A stretch of 15,316 nt of DNA from NCBI GenBank assembly GCA_015259045.1, contig JABZHD010000012.1, positions 1-15,316 of the forward strand, given 5' to 3'. Shown piece by piece: positions 6,939-14,555 of this stretch. Source of the DNA: Atopobium sp. GTDB lineage: Bacteria; Actinomycetota; Coriobacteriia; Coriobacteriales; Atopobiaceae. The notes under the pieces were generated by a model, which had not been told where the DNA came from, searched no databases, and worked only from the letters and a program-made list of their open reading frames with translations. Position numbers and translations under genes: made by a program. The stretch's first letter is position 1. Each line of letters begins with the position of its first letter.

Positions 6939-7612
6939 TGTCAGAAATTTCTTGGACGATTGAGCTTCCAAAAAAGAAACAGGCAGTTCTAGGTCAGGCA
7001 AAGCCTAAGGCAAAGATATTTTTAGAAACTGAAGTTGGAGGGACGGAGGAATTCTTTGTCCCTCCAACAGTAGCTCGTGCTCTTCAGAACAAAGAGAAAG
7101 ATGGTGTTTTTACGCCTTCTTCTCGTAATGAGTTTTTATATGAGCTAAAAGAGATTTCAGCGCAGTGCATTAAAGCTCGTATTGAGGCTTTGATTGTAAA
7201 AAGGGACTACTCTACAGCTGAGCTTCAAAAAAAGCTCATGCTTGATGGCTATCAGAAGAATGTAAGAGACCCTGCAGTGCAGAGGGCTGTTGAAGTTGGT
7301 TTGATTAATGACAGTCGTTTTGCAGACGTCTATATACGTTCTAAAATATCGCAAGGCTGGGGTCCTCTTAAAATTAAGACTGAAATTTCTAAAAAAGGGA
7401 TTGAAGTTGAGACGCTCCCTGGATGGCCTGACGCTTATTTTTCTGATGTGGATGAATTTGAAGTTGCGTATTCTTTGGCCCAGAGAAAACACCTGTCGGG
7501 AAAAAATGATTATGAGAAACTTGTCAGGTTTCTTGCCACAAAGGGGTATTCATTTTCTATAGCATCATCTGTTGCTAAAAAGATCTTGGATGAAAACGCC
7601 ACATCTGAATGA
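6938..7612 (+). CDS. recX: Regulatory protein RecX
   Basis: Binds RecA filaments and limits their extension and activity. The protein has 224 residues. The all-helical three-repeat core is visible: repeat 1 about 77-105 (ALIVKRDYSTAELQKKL, the RecX signature), repeat 2 about 114-155 (VEVGLINDSRFADVYIRSKI, then GPLKIKTEISKKGI), repeat 3 about 170-220 (AYSLAQRKH, FLATKGYSFSIASSV). Residues 1-75 are a divergent extension that does not match the RecX core; its function is unknown, though extra N-terminal segments occur in the family. Translation begins at an ATG overlapping the recA stop by one base, with no independent ribosome site, so reinitiation by recA-terminating ribosomes is likely. This ties its level to SOS induction. 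No convincing terminator follows. Confidence 0.93.
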   Translation: MSEISWTIELPKKKQAVLGQAKPKAKIFLETEVGGTEEFFVPPTVARALQNKEKDGVFTPSSRNEFLYELKEISAQCIKARIEALIVKRDYSTAELQKKLMLDGYQKNVRDPAVQRAVEVGLINDSRFADVYIRSKISQGWGPLKIKTEISKKGIEVETLPGWPDAYFSDVDEFEVAYSLAQRKHLSGKNDYEKLVRFLATKGYSFSIASSVAKKILDENATSE

Positions 7613-7676
7613 ATATATTTGCTTAGCTTATAAGTCTGTTGTATTGATGTACTTTACTTTTCCTACCTGCTATTTA

Positions 7677-7705
7677 TTGACAAAAGTTACAATGCTCTAT
7701 ACGAT
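7677..7705 (+). promoter_or_regulatory. Promoter for rny
   Basis: The -35 TTGACA (7677-7682), a 17-bp spacer and the -10 TACGAT (7700-7705) predict transcription from about 7711-7713. That gives an unusually long leader of about 185 nt before rny. Bases 7613-7676, between recX and this promoter, show no gene or clear terminator. Confidence 0.75.
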
Positions 7706-7710
7706 AAATA

Positions 7711-7895
7711 TGCCATGAATAGGCTCATTTCCGCTGGGCAACCAGCGTCACGTATACAGTAGGTATCTCATACATTTGATCTATCTCTGAATGTGGCATG
7801 ACCAGCCAATGAACCCTGCTCATGGCGGGTTCTTTAGATACTGTTGTGTCTAAAGTCTCCTGAACACTTTTGTAATCGCCATTTGAGGAGTAGGT
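7711..7895 (+). promoter_or_regulatory. Structured 5' leader of rny
   Basis: About 185 nt with a chain of stems. (a) CGCTGG-GCAA-CCAGCG (7732-7747) is a 6-bp stem capped by a GNRA tetraloop. (b) TGCCA near the transcript 5' end (7711-7715) can pair with TGGCA (7794-7798), enclosing (a). (c) GAACCC/GGGTTC (7811-7816 with 7827-7832) has an inner GC/GC pair and a bulged T, and is followed by TTT. (d) CTTTAGATAC-TGTT-GTGTCTAAAG (7832-7855) is a 10-bp stem with one G-U. (e) CTCCT (7857-7861) is complementary to the AGGAG ribosome site (7886-7890). GCCATG (7712-7717) can instead pair with CATGGC (7821-7826), which would break (b) and (c). Pairings are read from sequence. A regulatory role, such as RNase Y autoregulation or ligand sensing, is inferred. 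No known riboswitch class was recognised. Confidence 0.55.
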
Positions 7896-9449
7896 ATGGA
7901 ATTAGCAGCAGTGGGCATTATTTGCCTTCTTGTGGGAGTGGGCCTTGCATACGGCGTACTCTCTAACATTAGTAATTCAAAGATTAAAACTGCAGAACAG
8001 CAGTTAAAAGATGCTCAGACTAATGCAGATCGTATTGCTTCTGAAGCAGCTCGCCAGGCAGAAACAGTTAAAAAAGAAGCTGTTCTCGAGGCTAAAGAAG
8101 AAGTTCTGCAGCTTAAGCAGGCAGCAGAGGCAGATGAGAAAAAACGTAAAAGTGAGCTCCGCAGCATGGAGAATCGTATTCTTCAGCGTGAAGAGTCCCT
8201 TGATCACCGTACTGATGCACTAGAGAAACGCGAACATCAGCTCTCCAGCCTTCAGGGCCAGCTTGATCGTCGTAAGAACGATTTGGATTCTCTTGTTTCT
8301 CAGCAGTCTCAAGAGCTTGAGCGCATTGCAGCTCTTACAAAAGATGAGGCTCATGATGAGCTTCTATCTCGTGTTCGTTCTGAAAGTGTTCGCGATGAGG
8401 CTATGATTCTTCGTGAGTCTGAGCAGCGCGTTCGTGCACAAGCAGATAAAACTGCACGTGAGATTATTTCTACCGCTATTCAGCGTGTCGCTGCAGATCA
8501 GGCTTCTGAGATTACAGTAACTTCTGTCCATATCCCATCTGATGATTTAAAGGGTAGAATCATTGGACGTGAGGGTAGAAACATTCGTACCTTCGAGCAG
8601 GTGTCTGGTGTTTCTCTTGTTATTGATGACACTCCAGAGACTGTAGTTCTTTCAAGTTTTGATCCAGTCCGCCGTGAGACCGCTCGTGTTGCACTTGAGA
8701 ACCTCATTGCAGACGGTCGTATTCATCCAGCACGTATTGAAGAGCTCTACAAGAAGGCTGAGGCTCTTGTTAACGAGCGTGTTCTTGAGGCTGGCGAACA
8801 GGCTGCATTTGATTGTGGTATTCACGATCTTCATCCAGAGATCGTAAAGACTCTTGGTAAGCTTCGCTACCGTACTTCTTACGGTCAGAACGTTCTTGCT
8901 CACTCTGTTCAGGTTGCAGTACTTTGCGGCATTATGGCTGAAGAGCTTGGCCTTGAGCCTGCTCCAGCTAAGCGCGCTGGTCTGCTTCATGACCTTGGTA
9001 AGGCAATTGACCACGAGGTTGAGGGTCCACACGCTGTAATTGGTGCAGATCTTGCTCGTCGTCATGGTGAGCGCCCAGAGATTGTTCACGCCATTGAGGC
9101 CCACCATGCAGACATTGAGCCAAATACTGTTCTTGACATGCTTGTTATGGCTGCAGACGCTATTTCTGCTGCACGTCCTGGTGCTCGTCGTGAGTCTGCT
9201 GAGAACTACATCAAGCGCCTTGAGAAGCTTGAGGCTATCTCCAACGCACACGAGGGCGTTGAGCGTACGTATGCGATGCAGGCTGGCCGTGAGCTTCACG
9301 TAATGGTTGAGCCTCAGATGATTAGCGATTCCGAGGCAACTGTTCTTGCTCACGATATTGCTAAGCAAATTGAGGACGAGATGGAATACCCAGGACAGGT
9401 TCGCGTTGTTGTTATTCGCGAGTCTCGTGCTGTAGACGTTGCTAAGTAA
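7896..9449 (+). CDS. rny: Ribonuclease Y
   Basis: Membrane-anchored endoribonuclease that starts mRNA decay. The 517 residues have the full family layout: N-terminal TM segment (about 3-22), long coiled coil (about 31-190, rich in Glu/Lys/Arg/Gln/Ala), KH domain (about 210-272, with GREG at 224-227 as the RNA-binding loop), and HD hydrolase domain (about 332-425) with His336, the metal dyad His365-Asp366 in LLHDLGKAIDHE, and Asp421 in the MAADAISAARPGARRES signature. All key residues are present. AGGAG (7886-7890) sits 5 nt before the ATG at 7896. It heads a run whose next gene starts 3 nt after its stop. The structured leader upstream suggests post-transcriptional control, perhaps self-cleavage. 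Confidence in identity is high. Confidence 0.97.
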   Translation: MELAAVGIICLLVGVGLAYGVLSNISNSKIKTAEQQLKDAQTNADRIASEAARQAETVKKEAVLEAKEEVLQLKQAAEADEKKRKSELRSMENRILQREESLDHRTDALEKREHQLSSLQGQLDRRKNDLDSLVSQQSQELERIAALTKDEAHDELLSRVRSESVRDEAMILRESEQRVRAQADKTAREIISTAIQRVAADQASEITVTSVHIPSDDLKGRIIGREGRNIRTFEQVSGVSLVIDDTPETVVLSSFDPVRRETARVALENLIADGRIHPARIEELYKKAEALVNERVLEAGEQAAFDCGIHDLHPEIVKTLGKLRYRTSYGQNVLAHSVQVAVLCGIMAEELGLEPAPAKRAGLLHDLGKAIDHEVEGPHAVIGADLARRHGERPEIVHAIEAHHADIEPNTVLDMLVMAADAISAARPGARRESAENYIKRLEKLEAISNAHEGVERTYAMQAGRELHVMVEPQMISDSEATVLAHDIAKQIEDEMEYPGQVRVVVIRESRAVDVAK

Positions 9450-9452
9450 TTT

Positions 9453-10538
9453 ATGGCAGCCACCTCTACTGACTTAACAGGTTTTGTCGCCTCCATGGGA
9501 GGTGAGCGCGCACTCCGTGTCGAGGAATCCCTCGGCGCGGGGTACGTTCGTTTACGCGTTGCAGAAGCAGAGCGTAGACAGGCAAAGCATGATATTCGTT
9601 CGGTAGAAGATATTGTTATCGAGCTCTTGCGTAATTCTCGCGATGCTGGTGCTCGTCACATTTATGTTGCAACGTCAAAAGAAGGTGCGCTCAGAACTAT
9701 CACCATGCTTGATGATGGTCAGGGCATTCCAAAAGACATGCAGGAGAAAATCTTTGAAGCTCGTGTAACTTCAAAGCTTGAGAGCATGCATATGGACCGT
9801 TGGGGAATTCATGGCCGAGGCATGGCTCTCTATTCAATCAAAGAAAACTGTGAATCGGCCCAGGTTGTGGCTTCGGCTTCGGGACTTGGTTCTGTTATTC
9901 AGATTGTGGTAGACACTACTAAAATTTCCGAGCGAGTAGATCAGTCTACTTGGCCAACTTGTGGTTTGAATGAGGACGGACTCAAAACAACCGTTAAAGG
10001 TCCTCATAACATTATTCGTACCTGCTGTGACTTTGCGCTTGAGGTTAAAGGCTCGTGTGAGGTAATGCTGGGCTCTGCTGCAGAGATTGCAGCTACTGCT
10101 CGTCGCAGAATTGCACAGACGCTTGATATCGCTGACCTGCTATTTGTTGAAGGCTTTGAAAACGTGCCTATTCTCGAGCGCTTCAGGGCCGCAGCGGATG
10201 CAACAGAGCTTTCTGAGGTTTGTAAGTCTCTTGGTCTTTCTATGTCAGATAGAACTGCTCACAGAATTATTGCTGAGCAGATTAAGCCTTTGCGTAGTGT
10301 GTATGCACAGGTCAGCCACACTGTTGAACCTGAAGGGGTTTCTCGCGAAATTGATCTGATGAAAGACCACCGAGGCCTCAAGATGAGTAAAGCTGATATC
10401 AGCAGCTTTTCTCGAAAAATGGAGCAGAGTTTTGCTGAGTTGTCCGAGAAATACTACGTTTCTTTGACGTCTGAGCCTCGTGTTCGTGTAAGTAAAAACA
10501 AAATTGTTGTGACTTTTGATATTGAGTCGCAAGAGTAG
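9453..10538 (+). CDS. MutL-like GHKL-type ATPase, function unknown
   Basis: A 361-residue protein I recognise only by fold. The N-terminal third is a Bergerat (GHKL) ATP site: N-box E57-LLRN61-SRDAGA (the Glu and Asn bind water/Mg), G1 motif DDGQGIP (87-93), and G2-like GIHGRGMAL (118-126). The order RNSRDAGA...DDGQGI...VTSKL...GIHGRGMAL parallels MutL (ENSLDAGA, DNGCGI, ATSKI, GFRGEAL) more than sensor kinases. No MutL dimerisation/endonuclease domain follows; instead residues about 160-361 contain a helix-rich region (AAEIAATARRRIAQTLDIAD) and a C-terminal strand (RVRVSKNKIVVTFDI). No TM or signal peptide is seen, so it is probably cytosolic. It starts 3 nt after rny with no visible ribosome site, suggesting coupling; Met15 (9495) is an alternative start. 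The spoVS gene follows by 27 nt. ATP binding is well supported; substrate and role are unknown. Confidence 0.85.
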   Translation: MAATSTDLTGFVASMGGERALRVEESLGAGYVRLRVAEAERRQAKHDIRSVEDIVIELLRNSRDAGARHIYVATSKEGALRTITMLDDGQGIPKDMQEKIFEARVTSKLESMHMDRWGIHGRGMALYSIKENCESAQVVASASGLGSVIQIVVDTTKISERVDQSTWPTCGLNEDGLKTTVKGPHNIIRTCCDFALEVKGSCEVMLGSAAEIAATARRRIAQTLDIADLLFVEGFENVPILERFRAAADATELSEVCKSLGLSMSDRTAHRIIAEQIKPLRSVYAQVSHTVEPEGVSREIDLMKDHRGLKMSKADISSFSRKMEQSFAELSEKYYVSLTSEPRVRVSKNKIVVTFDIESQE

Positions 10539-10565
10539 AACAATCGCACAATAATTGGAGCACTC

Positions 10566-10889
10566 ATGGGTTTGCTTAAAGTTTCAAGTAAGTCTTCACC
10601 AGCTTCTGTAGCAGGAGCTATTGCGGGACTGGTTAAAGATAACGAGCCTGTTATGCTCCAGTGCATTGGCGCGGGTGCTGTCAACCAGGGCATCAAGGCT
10701 GTTGCCATTGCCCGCGGATTCTTGATTCCGTGTGGATTGGACATTACCTGCGCTCCAACGTTTTCTGATATTGAAATTGCAGGGGAGAGTAGAACTGCAA
10801 TAAAAATTGCCATTTATGTCCACACATTGTCTGCTCCTGATGCGCAGACATCAGCTGTTAGTCCCACTGAGTATGACGAGGTACTTTAA
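10566..10889 (+). CDS. spoVS: Stage V sporulation protein S (SpoVS), Alba-like
   Basis: A 107-residue protein whose first 86 or so residues fit SpoVS along their whole length: LLKVSSKSSPASVAGAIAGL, CIGAGAVNQGIKAVAIARGF, SDIEIAGESRTAIKIAI. SpoVS has an Alba-type fold and is thought to bind nucleic acid; in Bacillus it affects septation and coat formation in sporulation. Homologues are common in non-sporulating bacteria, where the role is not established. The last 20 or so residues (from about Leu88) are a polar, acidic tail beyond the compact family length, ending TEYDEVL. GGAG (10557-10560) lies 5 nt before the ATG at 10566. It follows the GHKL ATPase by 27 nt and precedes miaB by 2 nt, so it is probably cotranscribed with both. 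No spore gene appears in the window. Confidence 0.93.
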   Translation: MGLLKVSSKSSPASVAGAIAGLVKDNEPVMLQCIGAGAVNQGIKAVAIARGFLIPCGLDITCAPTFSDIEIAGESRTAIKIAIYVHTLSAPDAQTSAVSPTEYDEVL

Positions 10890-10891
10890 GC

Positions 10892-12259
10892 ATGATTGAA
10901 AATTCCGAGCTCGTAGGAAAAACATATCACATCAAAACTTTTGGCTGCCAGATGAATCTGCATGATACAGAGCGTGTCTCTGGTCTGCTTGAGGCTTGTG
11001 GCTGTAATGAGGTTCCAGATACCGATGACGCAGATATTGTCATCTTTATGACCTGTAGCGTCCGTGAGAACGCTGATCAGCGCCTCTACGGTCAGGCTTC
11101 TGCCATGGTCAGCGCTCCAACGCCTCCATCAGGCAAGCGTATTGTTGCTATTGGCGGCTGCATTGCACAGCGTGATGGCGAGAAGCTCCGTGAAAAGGTT
11201 CCAGCCGTTGACGTTGTGTTTGGCACCAGCGCTCTTGCAAGCCTGCCTGCACTTCTCACCAGTGCATTTAGGGGCGAGAATGACCGTGTCGCTGTAGACA
11301 CCTCTGAGGAAGGTAAGGGCTTCTCTACAGACCTGCCAAGTAATCGTGCTCAGCAATATCATGCTTGGGTGCCTATCATGACCGGTTGCAACAATTTCTG
11401 CCCGTACTGTATTGTTCCTTACGTTCGTGGCCGCGAGCGCAGTCGTACCTTTGAGGCTGTTATTGGTGAGTGCGAGCGCCTTGTCGCAGATGGTGTTCGT
11501 GAGATTACTCTGCTTGGTCAAAACGTTAACTCGTATGGCCGCGACCTTTACGGTAAGCCTCGTTTTGCAGAGCTTTTGCGTGCGGTTGGTCAGACAGGCG
11601 TAGAGCGTATTCGTTTTACCTCGTCAAATCCAAAAGATCTTACTGATGAGACTATTGCAGCTATGAAAGAAACCCCAGCTGTCATGCCTCACCTTCATCT
11701 TGCGGTTCAAAGCGGATCCACACGCGTTCTCAAGAAGATGAACCGCAGTTATACACGAGAAGAGTACTTAGACGTGGTTTCTCGCCTTCGTGCAGCTATT
11801 CCAGGTCTGGCGCTTTCAACTGACATTATTGTGGGCTTCCCAGGAGAGACCGAGGAAGACTTTGAAGATACGCTTTCTTTGGTTAAAGAAGCTGGGTACT
11901 CTTCCGCATATACCTTCATTTACTCTAAGCGTCCAGGAACTCCTGCGGCAAAATACGAAGACAACACGCCTCACGAGGTCATCCAGGAGCGCTTTGATAG
12001 GCTTGCAGAGCTTGTGGCCCAGCAGGCGCATGACGCTAACCAAATAGATTTGAATACTACGCAGGCAGTTCTTGTTGAGGGAACTTCCAAGCGTGATGAC
12101 ACCGTCATGGTGGGACATAGCGAGAAGAACCAAACAGTTCACTTCAATCTGCCAGAAGGTTACACGCCAGAAGATCTTATCGGCAAAATTGTTGATGTTC
12201 ATATTGATGAGGCTCGTACCTGGTATTTGCGCGGAACCATGGAGTCTGATCCACGATGA
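10892..12259 (+). CDS. miaB: tRNA-2-methylthio-N6-dimethylallyladenosine synthase MiaB
   Basis: Radical-SAM methylthiotransferase that converts i6A37 to ms2i6A37 in tRNAs reading UNN codons. It has 455 residues. The auxiliary cluster ligands are Cys19 (KTFGCQMNLHDTERV), Cys55 (MTCSVRENADQR) and Cys89 (GGCIAQRDG). The SAM cluster is Cys165-x3-Cys169-x2-Cys172 (GCNNFCPYCIVPYVRGRERS), the MiaB form of the motif. A TRAM domain for tRNA binding closes the protein (about 385-452). It starts 2 nt after spoVS with GAGGT (10878-10882) as ribosome site. The last four bases, ATGA (12256-12259), hold both its stop and the miaA start, so product stoichiometry of the two sequential enzymes is probably coupled. 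It is distinct from rimO at 3001 in this window. Confidence 0.97.
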   Translation: MIENSELVGKTYHIKTFGCQMNLHDTERVSGLLEACGCNEVPDTDDADIVIFMTCSVRENADQRLYGQASAMVSAPTPPSGKRIVAIGGCIAQRDGEKLREKVPAVDVVFGTSALASLPALLTSAFRGENDRVAVDTSEEGKGFSTDLPSNRAQQYHAWVPIMTGCNNFCPYCIVPYVRGRERSRTFEAVIGECERLVADGVREITLLGQNVNSYGRDLYGKPRFAELLRAVGQTGVERIRFTSSNPKDLTDETIAAMKETPAVMPHLHLAVQSGSTRVLKKMNRSYTREEYLDVVSRLRAAIPGLALSTDIIVGFPGETEEDFEDTLSLVKEAGYSSAYTFIYSKRPGTPAAKYEDNTPHEVIQERFDRLAELVAQQAHDANQIDLNTTQAVLVEGTSKRDDTVMVGHSEKNQTVHFNLPEGYTPEDLIGKIVDVHIDEARTWYLRGTMESDPR

Positions 12260-13194
12260 GCTCCCATGGCTCGGTTATCTGCATTGTAGGCCCCACTGCT
12301 TCGGGCAAAAGCTCCTTGTCTGAGCTGGTAGCCAAGAAGCTTGAGACCTCTGTCATTTCTGTTGACGCAATGCAGGTTTATCGTGGCATGGATATTGGTA
12401 CTGCTAAAACTCCTGCTGAGGAGCGAGAAGTTCCTCTTCTCATGGTAGATTGTGCCAACATTTCAGAAGAATATTCTGTCCAGATGTTTCAAGTGGCAGC
12501 CCGTGAAGAAGCTCATAAGCTTATTAATGCTGGTAAAACACCTGTATTCTGCGGCGGAACCGGTCTTTATCTTGATTCGATTATCGACCAGATGGAGTTT
12601 CCCTCAGGGTCAATCGAGTCTCCTGTACGTACTCGTTATGAAAAGCTTGCAGAAGAGCTTGGTGCTGAGGGCTTGCACGAACTTCTCGCCACAAAAGATG
12701 CAGCAAGTGCAGAGCTTATCCATCCAAATAACGTACGACGCGTTGTAAGGGCTTTAGAGCTCTTGGAAGAGGGCAAGTCGTATGCTACTCATCATGAGGG
12801 TTTAAAGGCTCATACACCGTACTTTGACGCCCAGATATGGGGTCTTACGATGGACCGTCAGCGTCTTTATGAGCGAATAAACCTCCGAGTTGACCTTATG
12901 TTTGATCAAGGGCTTGTTGAAGAGGTTCAAGCGCTTATTGAGTCAGGCCTCTCTGAAAATTGCACGGCTGGGCAGGCAATTGGCTACAAAGAGTTCTTTG
13001 CGTATTTTGCTGGTGAACAGTCGCTTGAACAAACGCGTGAGCTTATTAAGCAGCACACCAGGCAGTATGCTAAGCGTCAGATTTCTTGGCTTAAACGAGA
13101 TGGCCGAGTCAGGTGGCTTGATATGGACCAGCTTTCGCCTGAGGAAGCCCTCGAGCTAATTCTTTCTCAGCATTCTGACGTACAATGCCAGTAG
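12256..13194 (+). CDS. miaA: tRNA dimethylallyltransferase MiaA
   Basis: Transfers a dimethylallyl group from DMAPP to N6 of A37 in tRNA, making i6A, the substrate of MiaB. It has 312 residues, normal length. The P-loop-like GPTASGKS is at 12-19. The conserved SVDAMQVYRGMDIGTAKTP follows at 35-53, with Asp37 matching the catalytic aspartate. CGGTGLYLDSIID near 97-109 is the DMAPP-site motif. GQAIGYKEFFAYF and the basic RQYAKRQISWLKRD stretch near the C-terminus complete the tRNA-binding signature. It starts in the ATGA overlap with miaB. No ribosome site of its own is obvious, which favours reinitiation. Bases 13195-13241 after the stop show no terminator, so read-through into hflX is possible. 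Confidence 0.97.
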   Translation: MSSHGSVICIVGPTASGKSSLSELVAKKLETSVISVDAMQVYRGMDIGTAKTPAEEREVPLLMVDCANISEEYSVQMFQVAAREEAHKLINAGKTPVFCGGTGLYLDSIIDQMEFPSGSIESPVRTRYEKLAEELGAEGLHELLATKDAASAELIHPNNVRRVVRALELLEEGKSYATHHEGLKAHTPYFDAQIWGLTMDRQRLYERINLRVDLMFDQGLVEEVQALIESGLSENCTAGQAIGYKEFFAYFAGEQSLEQTRELIKQHTRQYAKRQISWLKRDGRVRWLDMDQLSPEEALELILSQHSDVQCQ

Positions 13195-13241
13195 GACATA
13201 TCAAAAACTAACGTATTTACCTTGTCTTAGATGGGGAGTTT

Positions 13242-14555
13242 ATGGGTCGTTTTGTTCCATTTTCTACCGCTCCTAAAGTTGAACGAGCAATTCTTGTAGG
13301 CGTTGATTGCGGTAAAAGCGATTGGTCGCTTGAAGAATCAATGGACGAGCTTGAGCGCCTCACACAAACCGATGGCGCTGAAGTCTTCATGCGTTTAACG
13401 CAGAAACTTGACTCACCCATTCCAAAAACGTTTATTGGCAAAGGTAAGACGGAAGAGCTTGTTTCTCTGGTAAGAAATACCAACACTGACGTGGTCATCT
13501 TTGATGATGAGCTCACGCCGTCTCAGCAATCTAATCTGGAAAAATTGCTTGGCGAGCCTGTTAAAGTTATCGACCGCACAGCGCTTATTCTTGATATTTT
13601 TGGTATTCATGCACGTACCAAAGAGGGACGCCTTCAGGTGCAGCTCGCACAGCTTCAGTACGTACTTCCAAGGCTTCGCGGCATGTGGAGTCACCTGGTG
13701 GGCGAGCAAACCCGCGGTGGTATTGGTAGCCGTTTTGGCCAGGGAGAGAGCCAGCTTGAGGTTGACCGTCGCCTTATTAGAAAGCGTATTTCAACCCTTA
13801 AAAATGAGCTCAAGCAGCTAGGTCAACGGCGAGAAGTTCAGTCTAAGTCCAGATGGAATTCTGGAACGTTTAGCGTCTCTCTGGTTGGCTATACCAACGC
13901 CGGTAAATCAACGCTTCTGAATCAGTTAACTGGAGCAGATGTATACGCAAAAGACGAGCTCTTTGCAACGCTTGATCCAACTACCAGAGCACTTTCTCTT
14001 GATGAAGGAAGAAAGATTGTTCTTACCGATACTGTTGGATTTATTCAAAAGCTTCCAACTAATCTGATTGAGTCGTTTAAATCTACACTGGTTGAAGCTA
14101 AAGAAGCTGATCTTCTGCTACTGGTAGCCGATGCAACTGACAAGAATCTATCTAAAGAAATTGCAGTTGTTCGTAGTATTTTAAAAGATATTGAGGCCGA
14201 TAAAAGCGATCAAATTCTTGTCCTTAACAAGGTTGATTTACTTTCTGAGCAAGAACTTCAAATGCTAAAAGCGCTCTACCCAGACGCTGTATTTATTTCT
14301 GCACAGGAAGGCACGGGCATTAACGGTCTTCTCCACAAGATTCAAGAAATAGCTAGCGCTGGCGACAAAGTGATTAGTGCACTTATCCCGTTCAATAAAG
14401 GTGCTCTTGTTAAGTCTGTTCACGAGAGATGCCAGCTTTTGCACGAGCAATACGTTGCTGAAGGCCTTTTACTTTCAGTTAAGGCCGACACCTATATGCA
14501 GGCACTTTTAGAGCCTTATGTGGTGTCAGAGGACGATATTCTGACTGACGAATAA
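13242..14555 (+). CDS. hflX: Ribosome-associated GTPase HflX
   Basis: Translational GTPase that binds the 50S subunit and splits or rescues stalled ribosomes under stress. It has 437 residues. The N-terminal HflX domain (about 17-190) shows KTFIGKGKTEEL, VVIFDDELTPSQQSNLE and the glycine-rich linker GEQTRGGIGSRFGQGESQLE. A coiled helix pair (about 175-200) leads to the G domain: G1 GYTNAGKST (216-224), G2 region ATLDPTTR (242-249), G3 DTVGF (263-267), G4 NKVD (329-332), and SAQEG (353-357) as a G5-like site. GGGGAG (13233-13238) sits 3 nt before the ATG at 13242, slightly close. miaA-hflX adjacency is widespread in bacteria. Its last 30 bp overlap the end of the convergent membrane protein gene. 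Confidence 0.97.
   Translation: MGRFVPFSTAPKVERAILVGVDCGKSDWSLEESMDELERLTQTDGAEVFMRLTQKLDSPIPKTFIGKGKTEELVSLVRNTNTDVVIFDDELTPSQQSNLEKLLGEPVKVIDRTALILDIFGIHARTKEGRLQVQLAQLQYVLPRLRGMWSHLVGEQTRGGIGSRFGQGESQLEVDRRLIRKRISTLKNELKQLGQRREVQSKSRWNSGTFSVSLVGYTNAGKSTLLNQLTGADVYAKDELFATLDPTTRALSLDEGRKIVLTDTVGFIQKLPTNLIESFKSTLVEAKEADLLLLVADATDKNLSKEIAVVRSILKDIEADKSDQILVLNKVDLLSEQELQMLKALYPDAVFISAQEGTGINGLLHKIQEIASAGDKVISALIPFNKGALVKSVHERCQLLHEQYVAEGLLLSVKADTYMQALLEPYVVSEDDILTDE

Noticed and set aside
6438-7001. Minus-strand frame of 187 codons across the recA end and recX start
   Set aside because: It lies antisense to highly conserved RecA sequence, with no promoter or ribosome site; a by-product of codon bias.
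8652-9368. Long minus-strand open frame of 238 codons within rny
   Set aside because: It is a shadow of the conserved HD and KH domains of RNase Y; its composition is unlike a folded protein and there is no start context.
13181-13186. TACAAT as a possible -10 box for hflX
   Set aside because: It resembles TATAAT, but no -35 element occurs at 16-18 bp and no TG extension precedes it, so the match alone is not enough.
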